Shown: positions 28,763 to 38,641 of the stretch, piece by piece
How the letters are laid out: each line of letters opens with the position of its first letter
Numbering within the stretch: position 1 is the stretch's first letter
From: Deltaproteobacteria bacterium
GTDB taxonomy: Bacteria; Desulfobacterota; Syntrophia; Syntrophales; UBA5619
Length of the DNA stretch: 64,000 nt
Direction of reading: 5' to 3'
Assembly (NCBI GenBank): GCA_021817825.1
Contig: JAKAFS010000003.1
Location: forward strand, 22,302-86,301
The notes under the pieces: generated by a model
What the model saw: the letters and a program-made list of their open reading frames with translations, nothing else
Told to the model about the DNA's origin: nothing
Database searches by the model: none
Position numbers and translations under genes: made by a program

Positions 28763-30094
28763 TTACTTACCCGAATTAACAGGAGGCTCTATCCGGAGCG
28801 CTTTCATCTTGCGAAAAAGGGTGCTTTTGTGGATGCCGAGGGCCTTGGCCGTCTTGAGGCGGTTCCATTGCTGACGACGCAGCATATTGGTGATGAAGAC
28901 CGCTTCCAGGTCCTTCATATTCATGGTTTCGCTTCTGCCCGCTGGCTGCATGTTCTGGGGCAGGCAGAGGCTCTCCGGCAGGTGATGCGGTTCGATGAGG
29001 CCGGCCTTGCAGAGGATGAAGGCGTGCTCGATCAGGTTCTGCAACTCCCGGACATTGCCCGGGTAGTCATAGGAGACCAGACAGGCCAGGGCCTCGCTCG
29101 ACAACCCCGAAATCTCCTTTTTCTGCAGCACGTTGAAATGGTGGATAAAGTGATCAGCCAACAGCGGCACATCCTCCATCCGGTCCCGCAGCGGCGGCAA
29201 TTCCATCCGGATCACGTTGATCCGGTAGTAGAGGTCTTCGCGGAATTTTCCCTCCTTGACGAGCTCCTGCAAATTCCTGTTGGTCGCAGCGATGATCCGG
29301 ACATCGGCAGAGACCGTCTCCACCGATCCTAGGGGTTCATAGGTCTTTTCCTGGAGCACCCGGAGCAACCGAACTTGAAGGGCAGGCGAAATATCCCCGA
29401 TCTCGTCCAGAAAGAGGGTTCCCCGTTCGGCCAGCCGGAAGCGCCCCGGCTTGTCCTTTTTGGCGTCCGTAAAGGCGCCGGCCTTGTAACCGAAGAGTTC
29501 GGATTCCAGCAGCGTGTCCGGCAGAGCGCCGCAATTCACCGCGATGAAGGGCTGTTTCTTCCGGGGGCCCAGATGATGGATGGCCCGGGCGAAAAGTTCC
29601 TTGCCCGTGCCGCTCTCCCCTTCCAGAAGGACCGTGCTGATACTGTCGGCCACATTGGGCAGGATGTCGAACAACTGATGCATTCGGTGGTTCTTCGAGA
29701 TGATGTCTTCAAAGGAGTACCGCTCGGCAATGGTTTTTCGGAGTTTTTCCTCGACGCTGATGTCCCGGAAGGTCTCCACGGCTCCCATGATTTGGCCTCG
29801 TTCATCCCTAAGCAGGGCCGTGGAAATGCTGATCGGCAGGCGACGGCCGGCGGCATCGACGATATGGACCGTCCGGTTGACGATGGACTTTCCCGACTGC
29901 ATGGTCTTGCGGAGGACGCACCCCTTCTCGCAGACATCCGCCTTGAGGACGTCCTTGCAGCGCTGACCGATTGCCTCTTCACGGCGGACGCCGGTGATCT
30001 GCTCCGCCGCCCGATTGAAGGAGGTGATAAGCCAGTGGTCATCGACGGTAAAAACGCCGTCGGCGATCGAGTCTAAAATGATGTCCTTTTCCAT
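28763..30094 (-). CDS. sigma-54-dependent PAS/AAA+/Fis transcriptional activator
   Basis: PAS; LLEGESGTGKELFARAIHH; GAFTDAKKDKPGRF; FLDEIGDI; Fis-type C-term. Confidence 0.93.
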   Translation of the reverse strand: MEKDIILDSIADGVFTVDDHWLITSFNRAAEQITGVRREEAIGQRCKDVLKADVCEKGCVLRKTMQSGKSIVNRTVHIVDAAGRRLPISISTALLRDERGQIMGAVETFRDISVEEKLRKTIAERYSFEDIISKNHRMHQLFDILPNVADSISTVLLEGESGTGKELFARAIHHLGPRKKQPFIAVNCGALPDTLLESELFGYKAGAFTDAKKDKPGRFRLAERGTLFLDEIGDISPALQVRLLRVLQEKTYEPLGSVETVSADVRIIAATNRNLQELVKEGKFREDLYYRINVIRMELPPLRDRMEDVPLLADHFIHHFNVLQKKEISGLSSEALACLVSYDYPGNVRELQNLIEHAFILCKAGLIEPHHLPESLCLPQNMQPAGRSETMNMKDLEAVFITNMLRRQQWNRLKTAKALGIHKSTLFRKMKALRIEPPVNSGK

Positions 30095-30159
30095 GCGCCC
30101 TTCATAACATATTTATCCACCCACTTGAAATACAAACCGCTGCGGGACGGTTGCCCGGA

Positions 30160-31464
30160 TCATGATCCCGATGCAGTTGAATCCCTCCCCATCTCCGGTT
30201 GGGAACGGCCGTGCAGGGTTTCGGGAAGAGTGACCAGCAGGGGAATCCGGACCAGAAGCTCGACGGCGACCGGGATCAGGAACAGGTACTGCGGACCGAT
30301 CCTGTCCCAGATGATCCCGGCCGTCAGGGCAAGGAGACCGCCGAGCACCATCTTGACGAACCGGTTCATCCCGACCCAGCGCCCCATCTGCTCCTGCGGC
30401 ACCAGCTCCCGCTCGATCGCCGCGCTGACCGGCAGGCCGATGAAGAAGAAACCCTGCAGGATGCCCGCAACCACCAGCCAGGCCGGTGAAGGGGCTGCCA
30501 CCAGCACGAGGTTCGACAGGCAGAAGAGCGGGATCGTGATGTAGAGCACCTTCTTGCGGCCGACCCGGTCGGCCATCCGACCGAGAGGGATCGAAAAGAG
30601 GATCGGCGAGAGGGCCGAGGCGGCGACCATCGCGCCGAGAACCAGTTCGTCGGCTCCCTTGAACTTGTGGGCATAGACCTGCATGAAGGGCAGGACCATC
30701 CCGTAGGGCAGCTGGCTGAGCGACGAGAGCACGAGCCACTTCTTGAGCTGGCGCCCCCCGTGGAGGACCGCGATAATGTCCCGGATCAGGTGGGGGCGCC
30801 CGCCGCCCCCCGGCCGGACGTACTTCCGCTCCGACAGCTGTCTCAGGACCAGTACGAAGGTGAAACCCGTGACCACCATCCCCAGGAAGAAGAGTGGGCG
30901 GATCCCGGCGGCGCTGATCCCGCCGGACAGGGAGACAATCCAGGTCGCCAGCATGGGCGCGACCATACCCAAAAGGCCCGCCGTCACCGTCTCACAAAGT
31001 AGCATTCCCGTGGCCCGATCCCGGTTGACCAGGCAGTTGCCGCAGATCGTGGCGCAGCTGTTGGTGCTCGTCGAGCTCCCGACCCAGTAGGCCATCATCG
31101 CCACGAGCGTCACCTGCCAGCTCACCGCCAGCCCATAGAGCAGGTAGGAAAGCCCCACGATGACGATTCCGATCAGATAGATCCGCTTGGGGCCGGTCCG
31201 ATCGATGATCCAGCCGGTATAGGGACCGAGGATGCCCGCGACGATCATGCCGATGCTGTTGACCAGCCCCAGCTCCGTCCCCGTGGCCCCGAGGGCGACG
31301 ATATACAGGGAGAGGTACGGGAAGACCATCTGATAGGCAAACTTGTCCAGCGAGGTGCGCAGGACCGTGACTTTCCAGTCCCGGTGCTGCCGCTTCATAA
31401 AGGAGAAGCCGTTGCCGATAAAGGCCGGCAGCGGCCCTGTGGATGGCTCGTTATGATCGCTCAA
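30160..31464 (-). CDS. MFS transporter
   Basis: About 12 TM segments; GRMADRVGRKKVLYI signature. Confidence 0.88.
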   Translation of the reverse strand: MSDHNEPSTGPLPAFIGNGFSFMKRQHRDWKVTVLRTSLDKFAYQMVFPYLSLYIVALGATGTELGLVNSIGMIVAGILGPYTGWIIDRTGPKRIYLIGIVIVGLSYLLYGLAVSWQVTLVAMMAYWVGSSTSTNSCATICGNCLVNRDRATGMLLCETVTAGLLGMVAPMLATWIVSLSGGISAAGIRPLFFLGMVVTGFTFVLVLRQLSERKYVRPGGGGRPHLIRDIIAVLHGGRQLKKWLVLSSLSQLPYGMVLPFMQVYAHKFKGADELVLGAMVAASALSPILFSIPLGRMADRVGRKKVLYITIPLFCLSNLVLVAAPSPAWLVVAGILQGFFFIGLPVSAAIERELVPQEQMGRWVGMNRFVKMVLGGLLALTAGIIWDRIGPQYLFLIPVAVELLVRIPLLVTLPETLHGRSQPEMGRDSTASGS

Positions 31465-31542
31465 ATGAATACTCCTTTTCTATCCGCCTGCGGCATGGGC
31501 AAAAAATGGAATAACCGCGCCGTCAAACGGTACAATTCGAGT

Positions 31543-32745
31543 TCAAAAGACCAGGAGTGAAATGCCGATGGTTCCCAGGATCAGCCAGACAACGTCTTTT
31601 TTCCACCCCACCAGGTAAATAACGGAAACCGCAAACACCGCCCATGCCTGCCAGTGGACGAGGGAATGGACGCCGAATTGCAGGACGACAAAAAGGAGAA
31701 GCCCGATAAAACCGGACAGGAAACCCCGGATGACCGCCTTGACGATCCTGAGATTCTTGATTTTCGCATGAGCCCGGCTGATCAGCATCATGGCCGTCAG
31801 CGACGGGGTGAAAATGCCGATAGTGGCGATGACGGCCCCGAGGACCCCCAGCACCTTGTACCCGATGAAGGTGGCCGTGATGAAGACCGGCCCCGGCGTG
31901 ATCTGTCCCAGGGCGATCCCGTCGCGGAAGGCCTTCAGATCGAGCCAGTGCATTCCGTCCACAACGACGCCCTGAATGAGGGGAATGGCGGTAAAACCGC
32001 CGCCAAAGGCAAACGAACCGATCTGGAAGAAGGTCGCGAAGAGGTTCCATGTGCCGTCAACCAGCCCAAAGGTGACGGCGAGTAAAACAGCCAGCGCGGC
32101 CGGGGGCAGAAGATTCCGCCACAGAGGCGGCGCGGGGACTTCAACCACCGGCTCGGAATGCTTCGGCGCTTTTCCCTGTTCGCCAGCGCCGCTGAAGTAA
32201 AAGAACAAAGCCCCCAGCACCCCGGAGACAAGGATGATATAAACCACATTCCAGCGCAGCCAGAGTATCCCCAGGAAAGAGAGAACCGCAATCGCAAGGC
32301 CCTTGAAGGCGGCGTTACGGTCCATGCCCTGGAAGACCGAGCGACCCATCATCAGGGTCGCGTTCACCAGCAATGCGACCACCATCGCCCCGAGGCCCAA
32401 GAAGATCGAGTGGACAAATTTCAGGTCGCCGAACGAGAAATAGGCCCAGGCCAGAATCGTGATGGCCGCCATGGCCGGAAAGGCAAACGCAAAGGGCATC
32501 AGGATGCCGCCCCATCCGCCCTTCAGCTTCTGGCCGATATAGCCCATCAGAGTCACCCCCGTCGCCCCCGGCAAGATTTGGGACAGGCTCAAGGCGTTCA
32601 TGAACTCCTCAGCGGAGATCCACTTCTTCTCATTGACGATGACTCTCTTCATCAAGGCCAGGATCGCCGGCCCGCCATAGCCGACAGCGCCGACATAGAG
32701 GGCCGTTCTCAGGATTTCCAACAAGGTCGGCTGTATCATGATCAT
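31543..32745 (-). CDS. chromate transporter (ChrA family)
   Basis: VGYGGPAILALMKRVIVNEKKWISAEEFMNALSLSQILPGATGV. Confidence 0.88.
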   Translation of the reverse strand: MIMIQPTLLEILRTALYVGAVGYGGPAILALMKRVIVNEKKWISAEEFMNALSLSQILPGATGVTLMGYIGQKLKGGWGGILMPFAFAFPAMAAITILAWAYFSFGDLKFVHSIFLGLGAMVVALLVNATLMMGRSVFQGMDRNAAFKGLAIAVLSFLGILWLRWNVVYIILVSGVLGALFFYFSGAGEQGKAPKHSEPVVEVPAPPLWRNLLPPAALAVLLAVTFGLVDGTWNLFATFFQIGSFAFGGGFTAIPLIQGVVVDGMHWLDLKAFRDGIALGQITPGPVFITATFIGYKVLGVLGAVIATIGIFTPSLTAMMLISRAHAKIKNLRIVKAVIRGFLSGFIGLLLFVVLQFGVHSLVHWQAWAVFAVSVIYLVGWKKDVVWLILGTIGISLLVF

Positions 32746-32796
32746 CTATATCCCTATGGAATGAGAAATGCGCCTCAGAGAATTACACGAAAGACC

Positions 32797-33159
32797 TCAG
32801 GCCTCATGGCAGCCGTGTTCGTGCTGTTCGCAGGCAATTCCCGAATCCTTCAGGGTTCCGGCAAGCCAGCCTTCGGCGACCTCCTTGACGTTGCCCGAGC
32901 ATCCCCGGAGGACATCGATTCCGCAACCGTTCAGGACGTTCACGGCACCCTGCCCCATGTTTCCGGCCAGCATCAATTTCACTCCCCGCTCAGCCAGGGT
33001 CTGCGCAATATTCGATTTGCAGCCGCAACCGGCAGGCGAAGAGATCGTTTCTTCCGAAACAATTTCTTTGTTCTCATTGACGGTGAATACGGTGAAGTAT
33101 TCACAGTGGCCGAAGTGTTCGTCCACCCGATTCTGAGATGACGGTAAAGCGATTTTCAT
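32797..33159 (-). CDS. NifX-family protein
   Basis: MKIALPSSQNRVDEHFGHCEYFTVFTV...LMLAGNMGQGAVNVLNGCGIDVLRGCSGNV. Confidence 0.85.
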   Translation of the reverse strand: MKIALPSSQNRVDEHFGHCEYFTVFTVNENKEIVSEETISSPAGCGCKSNIAQTLAERGVKLMLAGNMGQGAVNVLNGCGIDVLRGCSGNVKEVAEGWLAGTLKDSGIACEQHEHGCHEA

Positions 33160-33188
33160 GATGTTTTTCCTTTCAAGACGGTTTTATT

Positions 33189-33581
33189 TTACGCATGCTC
33201 TCGGCAATGCGGACAACTCATTTCATGATGCTTGCTACAGTCAGGGCGGAATGCCCGGCGGCAGCGCGGACACCGGACCGGGTCAACCGCTTTGATCGAA
33301 ACGGAACCACCCTCGATGCGAAGGACTTTTCCGTTGACGAGGACATCGGCGACCTTCCGGCGCGCCGCTTCGATGATCCTGCCGAAGGTCTGCCGCGAGA
33401 TGTTCATCCGGGCCGCTGCCTGCTCCTGATACAGTCCCTCCAGGTCGGCCAGACGGATCGCCTCATACTCGTCAAGGCTCAAAAGAACCTCTTCGCAAGA
33501 GGAAGGCTTCGCGCCCTCAGGCGAGAAACAGCTTTTCCCCGGCATGACGCCGATCTGTCGGCAACATTTCGGTCTTGGCAT
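33189..33581 (-). CDS. DUF134 HTH family protein
   Basis: MPRPKCCRQIGVMPG...LSLDEYEAIRLADLEGLYQEQAAARMNISRQTFGRIIEAARRKVADVLV. Confidence 0.9.
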   Translation of the reverse strand: MPRPKCCRQIGVMPGKSCFSPEGAKPSSCEEVLLSLDEYEAIRLADLEGLYQEQAAARMNISRQTFGRIIEAARRKVADVLVNGKVLRIEGGSVSIKAVDPVRCPRCRRAFRPDCSKHHEMSCPHCREHA

Positions 33582-33667
33582 GGTGGCGCTCCTTGAAAGC
33601 CATTATAAGCATATGCCCATAATTTGTCAAGGCGAGAAAATGAAAGTGGTGGTATTTGTCCTCTGCG

Positions 33668-34690
33668 TTAGGTTTTTCCTTCCGTTCTCTTCCCCGGGAG
33701 AGGATTGCCCAGAAGAAGCCAGATAAAGAAAGGACCGCCGAGCAGCGCCGTGATGATGCCGACGGGGATTTCGGCGGGGGCGATGATGGTACGGGCCACC
33801 GTGTCGCAAAGGGTAAGGAACGATCCGCCGAAGAGCAGTGAGGCCGGGGTGAGATACCGGTGGTCGACGCCGATGATCAATCGGCACATGTGAGGCACCA
33901 TGATGCCGACAAACCCGATGGGACCGCAGACGGCCACCACGCTTCCCACCATGGCCGATGAGCCCAGAAAGAGCACTTTCATGGTCTTTGCCGCATCGAC
34001 GCCCCTGCTGATGGCGATCTCTTCGCCCGCCGCAAGCAGGTTCAGCTCGTGGGTCAAAAGCAGCATGACGACGCTCCCGACGACCACAAAGGGGGCCACA
34101 TTGAGGACCGATTCAAAACCCGCCACTTCGAGTCCGCCCATGAGCCAGCGCATCATATGGGCGGAACGGGCAAAATCGCTCATGTACTGGGTGAAGAGGA
34201 TGAGACTGGAGAAAAAGAAGCTGATGGCCACCCCGGAAAGGAGCATCGTGCCGGTGTTAAAACCCTTTGCCAGTCGCGTGAGGCCATAGACGAGGAGAAT
34301 CGAAAGGATGGCCCCGGCAAAGGCGAAGAAGGAGATGCCCGACAGGCCGGCAATGGAGAAAACAAGGCCGAGGCGGATGTAGATCACGGCGCCGAGAGAA
34401 GCGCCGCTGGCCACGCCGAGGGTAAAGGGTTCGGCCAGGGGGCTGCGAAACAAGGTCTGAAAGGCAAGCCCGCTGAGGGCAAGGGCAGCGCCGGCCAGGA
34501 ACGAAACACAGACCCGCGGCACCCGAATCTTCCAGATAATGTCCGTATCGAGACCGCCCGAGAAGATCCGGAAGAGGGCATCCAGGGGAACGGACCTCAT
34601 GCCGATCAGGGGCGCTCCGGCAAGAACGAGAGCGGAAACAGCCAAAAGCGCCACAAGAACGACCCTTCTGCGATCTTTTTCCTTTTTCAT
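33668..34690 (-). CDS. FecCD/BtuC-family ABC permease
   Basis: Polytopic; PRVCVSFLAGAALALSGLAFQTLFRSPLAEP, GFVGIMVPHMCRLIIGVDHRY. Confidence 0.9.
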   Translation of the reverse strand: MKKEKDRRRVVLVALLAVSALVLAGAPLIGMRSVPLDALFRIFSGGLDTDIIWKIRVPRVCVSFLAGAALALSGLAFQTLFRSPLAEPFTLGVASGASLGAVIYIRLGLVFSIAGLSGISFFAFAGAILSILLVYGLTRLAKGFNTGTMLLSGVAISFFFSSLILFTQYMSDFARSAHMMRWLMGGLEVAGFESVLNVAPFVVVGSVVMLLLTHELNLLAAGEEIAISRGVDAAKTMKVLFLGSSAMVGSVVAVCGPIGFVGIMVPHMCRLIIGVDHRYLTPASLLFGGSFLTLCDTVARTIIAPAEIPVGIITALLGGPFFIWLLLGNPLPGKRTEGKT

Positions 34691-35478
34691 TGCAGCACCC
34701 CCGGCACCACCAGACGGCCCCCGGTCGCCGGATGGTTCACAATGCAGAATTCCGTTCCATAGATGGTTCGGAGCACACCTTGCTCCATGAATTCCCCCGG
34801 GCCGCCGTTAAAGACGAGGGCACCCTTCTTGAGGGCCACGATGCGTCCTCCTGCCAGGGCTGCCGCATTGATATCGTGGGTGACCGACACAATGGTTACG
34901 CCGTGAATTCTGTTGATCCGACTGAGGAGGGCGCGGACATCGGTGTCGTGTTTCGGATCGAGGAAAGTGGTCGGTTCGTCGAGCAGCATGACCTTGGTAT
35001 CTTGGGCAAGGGCAGCGGCAATGAACACCTTCTGTCGTTCACCGCCGCTCAATGTGGCCAGCAGCCGGTTGGCAAGATGACTTGTCCCTGTGGTATCCAG
35101 CGCCGCCTGGACAGCCTTTTCATCGCTTTTGCGGGCCGATGAAAAGGGACTCAGGTAGGGGTACCTCGCCATCATCAGAAATTCATCGACCGTAAAGGGC
35201 GAGGAACGGCCATCGGCCTGCGGGACATAGGAGATGAGGCACGCCAGATCTCTCTGGCGAAAGCTTTCAATCTCCTTTCCGGCAATAGTGATCCTCCCGC
35301 CGCTGCCCCTGAGGATGCGGACAAGACATTTGAGCAGCGTCGTCTTCCCCGAACCGTTCGGCCCGACAATGGACAGATACTCGCCTTCCCTGATGGTCAA
35401 GAAGATGTCTTTGAGAATCTCCTTCCTGTTCAGGGTGCAGGAAAAATGGTCTATCTCAATAATTGTCTGGTGGTGCAT
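34687..35478 (-). CDS. BtuD/FhuC-family ABC ATPase
   Basis: IVGPNGSGKTTLLKCL; LSGGERQKVFIAAALAQDTKVMLLDEPTTFLD. Confidence 0.92.
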   Translation of the reverse strand: MHHQTIIEIDHFSCTLNRKEILKDIFLTIREGEYLSIVGPNGSGKTTLLKCLVRILRGSGGRITIAGKEIESFRQRDLACLISYVPQADGRSSPFTVDEFLMMARYPYLSPFSSARKSDEKAVQAALDTTGTSHLANRLLATLSGGERQKVFIAAALAQDTKVMLLDEPTTFLDPKHDTDVRALLSRINRIHGVTIVSVTHDINAAALAGGRIVALKKGALVFNGGPGEFMEQGVLRTIYGTEFCIVNHPATGGRLVVPGVLQ

Positions 35479-36437
35479 TAGGGTTTCCTCTTAGGTTCGG
35501 AATGGAGAACCGACGCTATATCTTCGAGAGCAAGGATGAACCGGGGGCCGGGGATGACCATGTAATCCTTCTCCAGAACGTAGATACGGTTGTCCCGAGC
35601 TGCGGCCGTGCCGGATGCAGCTTCCCGCCATTTCCTGATTCCTGCCGCCCTTGCCGATTCCCCCGAGGCCCGATAATCGGTATTGACTGCGATGTCGATA
35701 ATAACCTCGGGATTGAGTTCGAGCAAACCCTCCCGCGATATCTCGGGGAAGGCCAGTTTTCCCTGATAGGCGTTGACGCCACCGGCAAGATCGACCAACT
35801 GTCCATAGAAGGTCCGGGGACCGGCCACACAGATTTTATCGAGGTGGCCGCCCATGTTCCCTCCGATGGAAACCATGACCCGTGGACGGGAGAGCCTACG
35901 AGCCCCCTGACGGATATGGTCCCTTCTGGCGGTGAGGTCCGCTGCCAGGCTTACGGAACGCTCTTCCACGCCGCACCGACTGCCGATCGCTGCGATGGCC
36001 GCAAAGATGTCTGCAATGGTCTTGTTGTTGACCACGAGCACACTGAAGCCCGCCTTGTCAAGAAACTGCCTTATGTTTTCCTGCTCGGGCAGCAGGATCA
36101 CCAGATCGGGAGCGAGACTCAGGATGGCCTCGTAATTCGCGTCATAGAATCCTCCGATTCGCGCTTTTTTTCGCGCCTCGGCCGGGAACTCGCAATAGCG
36201 GGTCACGGCCACCACGTTATCTCCCAAGCCAAGGGCAAAAAGGGTTTCCGTGATACTCGGCGCCAGAGAGACGATACGGCGACACGGTAAGTAAGCAGGC
36301 GCCTTCCGGGAGGCAAGGGAAAGGGACGCCGCAGGCTCCTGTACCCGCAGCGCCCGCTTCCCCAGATAACTGCCGCCGAAGGCCAGGGCGGTAATGATCA
36401 GCACCACGATCGTCCTGGTCAGACTGCTATTCACCAT
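35478..36437 (-). CDS. BtuF-like periplasmic corrinoid/siderophore-binding protein
   Basis: RIVSLAPSITETLFALGLGDNVVAVTRYCEFP; N-terminal TM/signal. Confidence 0.88.
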   Translation of the reverse strand: MVNSSLTRTIVVLIITALAFGGSYLGKRALRVQEPAASLSLASRKAPAYLPCRRIVSLAPSITETLFALGLGDNVVAVTRYCEFPAEARKKARIGGFYDANYEAILSLAPDLVILLPEQENIRQFLDKAGFSVLVVNNKTIADIFAAIAAIGSRCGVEERSVSLAADLTARRDHIRQGARRLSRPRVMVSIGGNMGGHLDKICVAGPRTFYGQLVDLAGGVNAYQGKLAFPEISREGLLELNPEVIIDIAVNTDYRASGESARAAGIRKWREAASGTAAARDNRIYVLEKDYMVIPGPRFILALEDIASVLHSEPKRKP

Positions 36438-36476
36438 GGAAGCCTGCCTTTATCCTGCATGAAGGTCCTTAACTTC

Positions 36477-38408
36477 TCAGAACGAAAGTTTTACCCCGCC
36501 ATAGGCGCCGATGCCCGGGGTGCCCCATCCCGCCACCTCTTCATATTCTGCATTGCAGAGATTCTCGATGCGGCTAAAGAGCTGCACATTTTTGGTAATG
36601 TCATAGGAGGCGGCCAGATTGACGAAGGTGTAACCTCCCAGAGTGACTCTCGTGGTGGAGTAGGTCATGTTGTCGAAATAGTTGTCATCCCTCTTTCCCA
36701 CATAGACGATGCCCAGATTGACGTTCCCCTTCTCCTGAAAACGGTAGTTGGCATCGAAGGCAAGCCTGTGCCTCGGCCTTCTCAGCAGGGACTTACCGGT
36801 GGTCTTGTCTTCCGTGTCTGTGTAGGTATAACTGAGCCGCAGGGCGAGTTCCTGCAAGGGCTGGAGGGAAAGGGCGGCCTCCACCCCTTGCGTTCTGGCG
36901 GCGGCGATGTTCCGGTACTTGGACTGCACACCGTCGAAATCAATCAAATTTTCAAAATCGTTTCCGAAATGGGTCAGACCGAAAGAGACCTTCTTTCCCA
37001 GCAAAGGCTGCTCGATGCCGATATCCCAGCCCTTGCTCTTTGCCGCCTCCAGGTTCCGGCTGCCGTATTGAGAATAGATCTGGTAGAGGGAGGGGGCCTT
37101 GAATCCCGTTCCATAGGTCCCCTTCAGGCGCGTTTGGGTCTGCGGAATCAGATAAGAGGCGGTGAGGCGGTAGGTGGCCTCGGTCCCGAACAGGCTGTGT
37201 TCGTCGATGCGTATCCCTGCCGTGGCGAAGAAGCGGTCGGCGAGTTTGATCTCATCCTGGAGATAGTAGCCTGTCACCCGGGCCGTTTCCTTGGCGAAGG
37301 TCTCCGTATAGGGTCCCCAGGCACTCGTCGAACTGTAGTCCGATTTCCCCTGTTCCGCTTTCACTTCGGCTCCGAAGGTCACCGTGTTGGTCTCGTGGAG
37401 AAAGAGGTTGTGCTGCCAGTCCAGCTTGTAGGACTCCCCGAGAAAGGAACTGCGCTCGGAATCACTGGGGTGCGCCGCATCGGGATCGTTCCGGTATTTC
37501 CGGTCGTTTTGGGCCAGGGAAAGACCGAGTTTCTGCGCCCATAGGCCTTCAAAAAGAGATAATTCCCCCTGGAGCTTGGTCATGAGTTCTTTTGAGTCCA
37601 CGACATAGTTCGGGTCATCGCCCCCGGCGCCGCCATAATTGTCCAGGTCGGCATGGGCGTCGGCATAACGCAGGAAAAGATCGGCCGAGAATTGCTCGGT
37701 AGGCGTCACGCCGAACCTGCCCGAGAAGGAGGTGTTTTGATAGCCGTCCCGTTCCCGGTTACCATATTTCTCTCCGGCCGCCGAGATGCCGCCGCTATCG
37801 GTCCGGGAGAGGCCGAGGGAGAAGTTGCCCCAATCGTTACCGCCGCTCAGCCCGGCCTTTTCGCGAAAGGTAGCAAAGCTCCCGCCTTCGGCGGAGACAA
37901 AGCCCGCGGCCTTGCCTTTCCCTTTCTTCGTGATGATGTTGATCACCCCGCCCATGGCATCGGAGCCGTAAAGGGTGCTCTGGGGGCCTCTGATCACCTC
38001 GATGCGCTCGATGTTATCCAGGGCGAAATTGGCCGGGTTGAAGGATCGCCCCGAGGATATCGGATCGTTCACCTCCACGCCATCGACCAATACGAGGGTC
38101 AACTCGGAAGCAGCACCCCGGATAAATATCGATGCGCTGCCCCCCTGCCCCCCTGTCTGCACCACGTCTAGCCCCGGAACGGACTGGAGGGCATCGATCA
38201 GCGTTCGTTTCTGCCCCTTCTCTATCTCACTCGCCGTGATGACGGTAGACGAGCTTCCTACCGCGGCCTCTGTGGTTTCCATCCTCGTGGCGGTCACGAC
38301 CATCTCTTCCATGCTGTAAGGTTCCGCTGCACTTGCCGTCCGCAGCCCCCATAGCCCTGTGATCAGTAAAAACACCCCTGCCAGCCTGACAACCCATATC
38401 TGTGTCAT
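36477..38408 (-). CDS. TonB-dependent outer-membrane receptor (BtuB-like)
   Basis: Plug ALQSVPGLDVVQTGGQGGSASIFIRGA...; C-terminal F; cobalamin riboswitch upstream. Confidence 0.9.
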   Translation of the reverse strand: MTQIWVVRLAGVFLLITGLWGLRTASAAEPYSMEEMVVTATRMETTEAAVGSSSTVITASEIEKGQKRTLIDALQSVPGLDVVQTGGQGGSASIFIRGAASELTLVLVDGVEVNDPISSGRSFNPANFALDNIERIEVIRGPQSTLYGSDAMGGVINIITKKGKGKAAGFVSAEGGSFATFREKAGLSGGNDWGNFSLGLSRTDSGGISAAGEKYGNRERDGYQNTSFSGRFGVTPTEQFSADLFLRYADAHADLDNYGGAGGDDPNYVVDSKELMTKLQGELSLFEGLWAQKLGLSLAQNDRKYRNDPDAAHPSDSERSSFLGESYKLDWQHNLFLHETNTVTFGAEVKAEQGKSDYSSTSAWGPYTETFAKETARVTGYYLQDEIKLADRFFATAGIRIDEHSLFGTEATYRLTASYLIPQTQTRLKGTYGTGFKAPSLYQIYSQYGSRNLEAAKSKGWDIGIEQPLLGKKVSFGLTHFGNDFENLIDFDGVQSKYRNIAAARTQGVEAALSLQPLQELALRLSYTYTDTEDKTTGKSLLRRPRHRLAFDANYRFQEKGNVNLGIVYVGKRDDNYFDNMTYSTTRVTLGGYTFVNLAASYDITKNVQLFSRIENLCNAEYEEVAGWGTPGIGAYGGVKLSF

Positions 38409-38444
38409 TGTCCTTTGCTCCTTTCTTTTCCCTCGAAAAGTGAT

Positions 38445-38620
38445 GGTGTATTCTGCGTCCGGAACAGGTCTCCTGGCTTTCGATCATCCTACTGGCTGCG
38501 CCTTCCCATCCCAGGTTGAGGACAGTGGCATTGTGCAGCGTTCGTCACGACTACAGTCGCGGGGCGGCGGGAGTTTTGGACTCCCTTCCCTTGATCCGGA
38601 TGCACCCTCTTGAAACTGTT
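38445..38620 (-). promoter_or_regulatory. cobalamin riboswitch upstream of the TonB receptor
   Basis: Minus strand GGGAAGGGAGTCCAAAACTCCCGCCGCCCCGCGACTGT...GCCACTGT...GGGAAGGCGCAGCC...GAAAGCCAGGAGACCTG. Confidence 0.88.
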
Positions 38621-38641
38621 ATACTTAACTGCATTCTACTG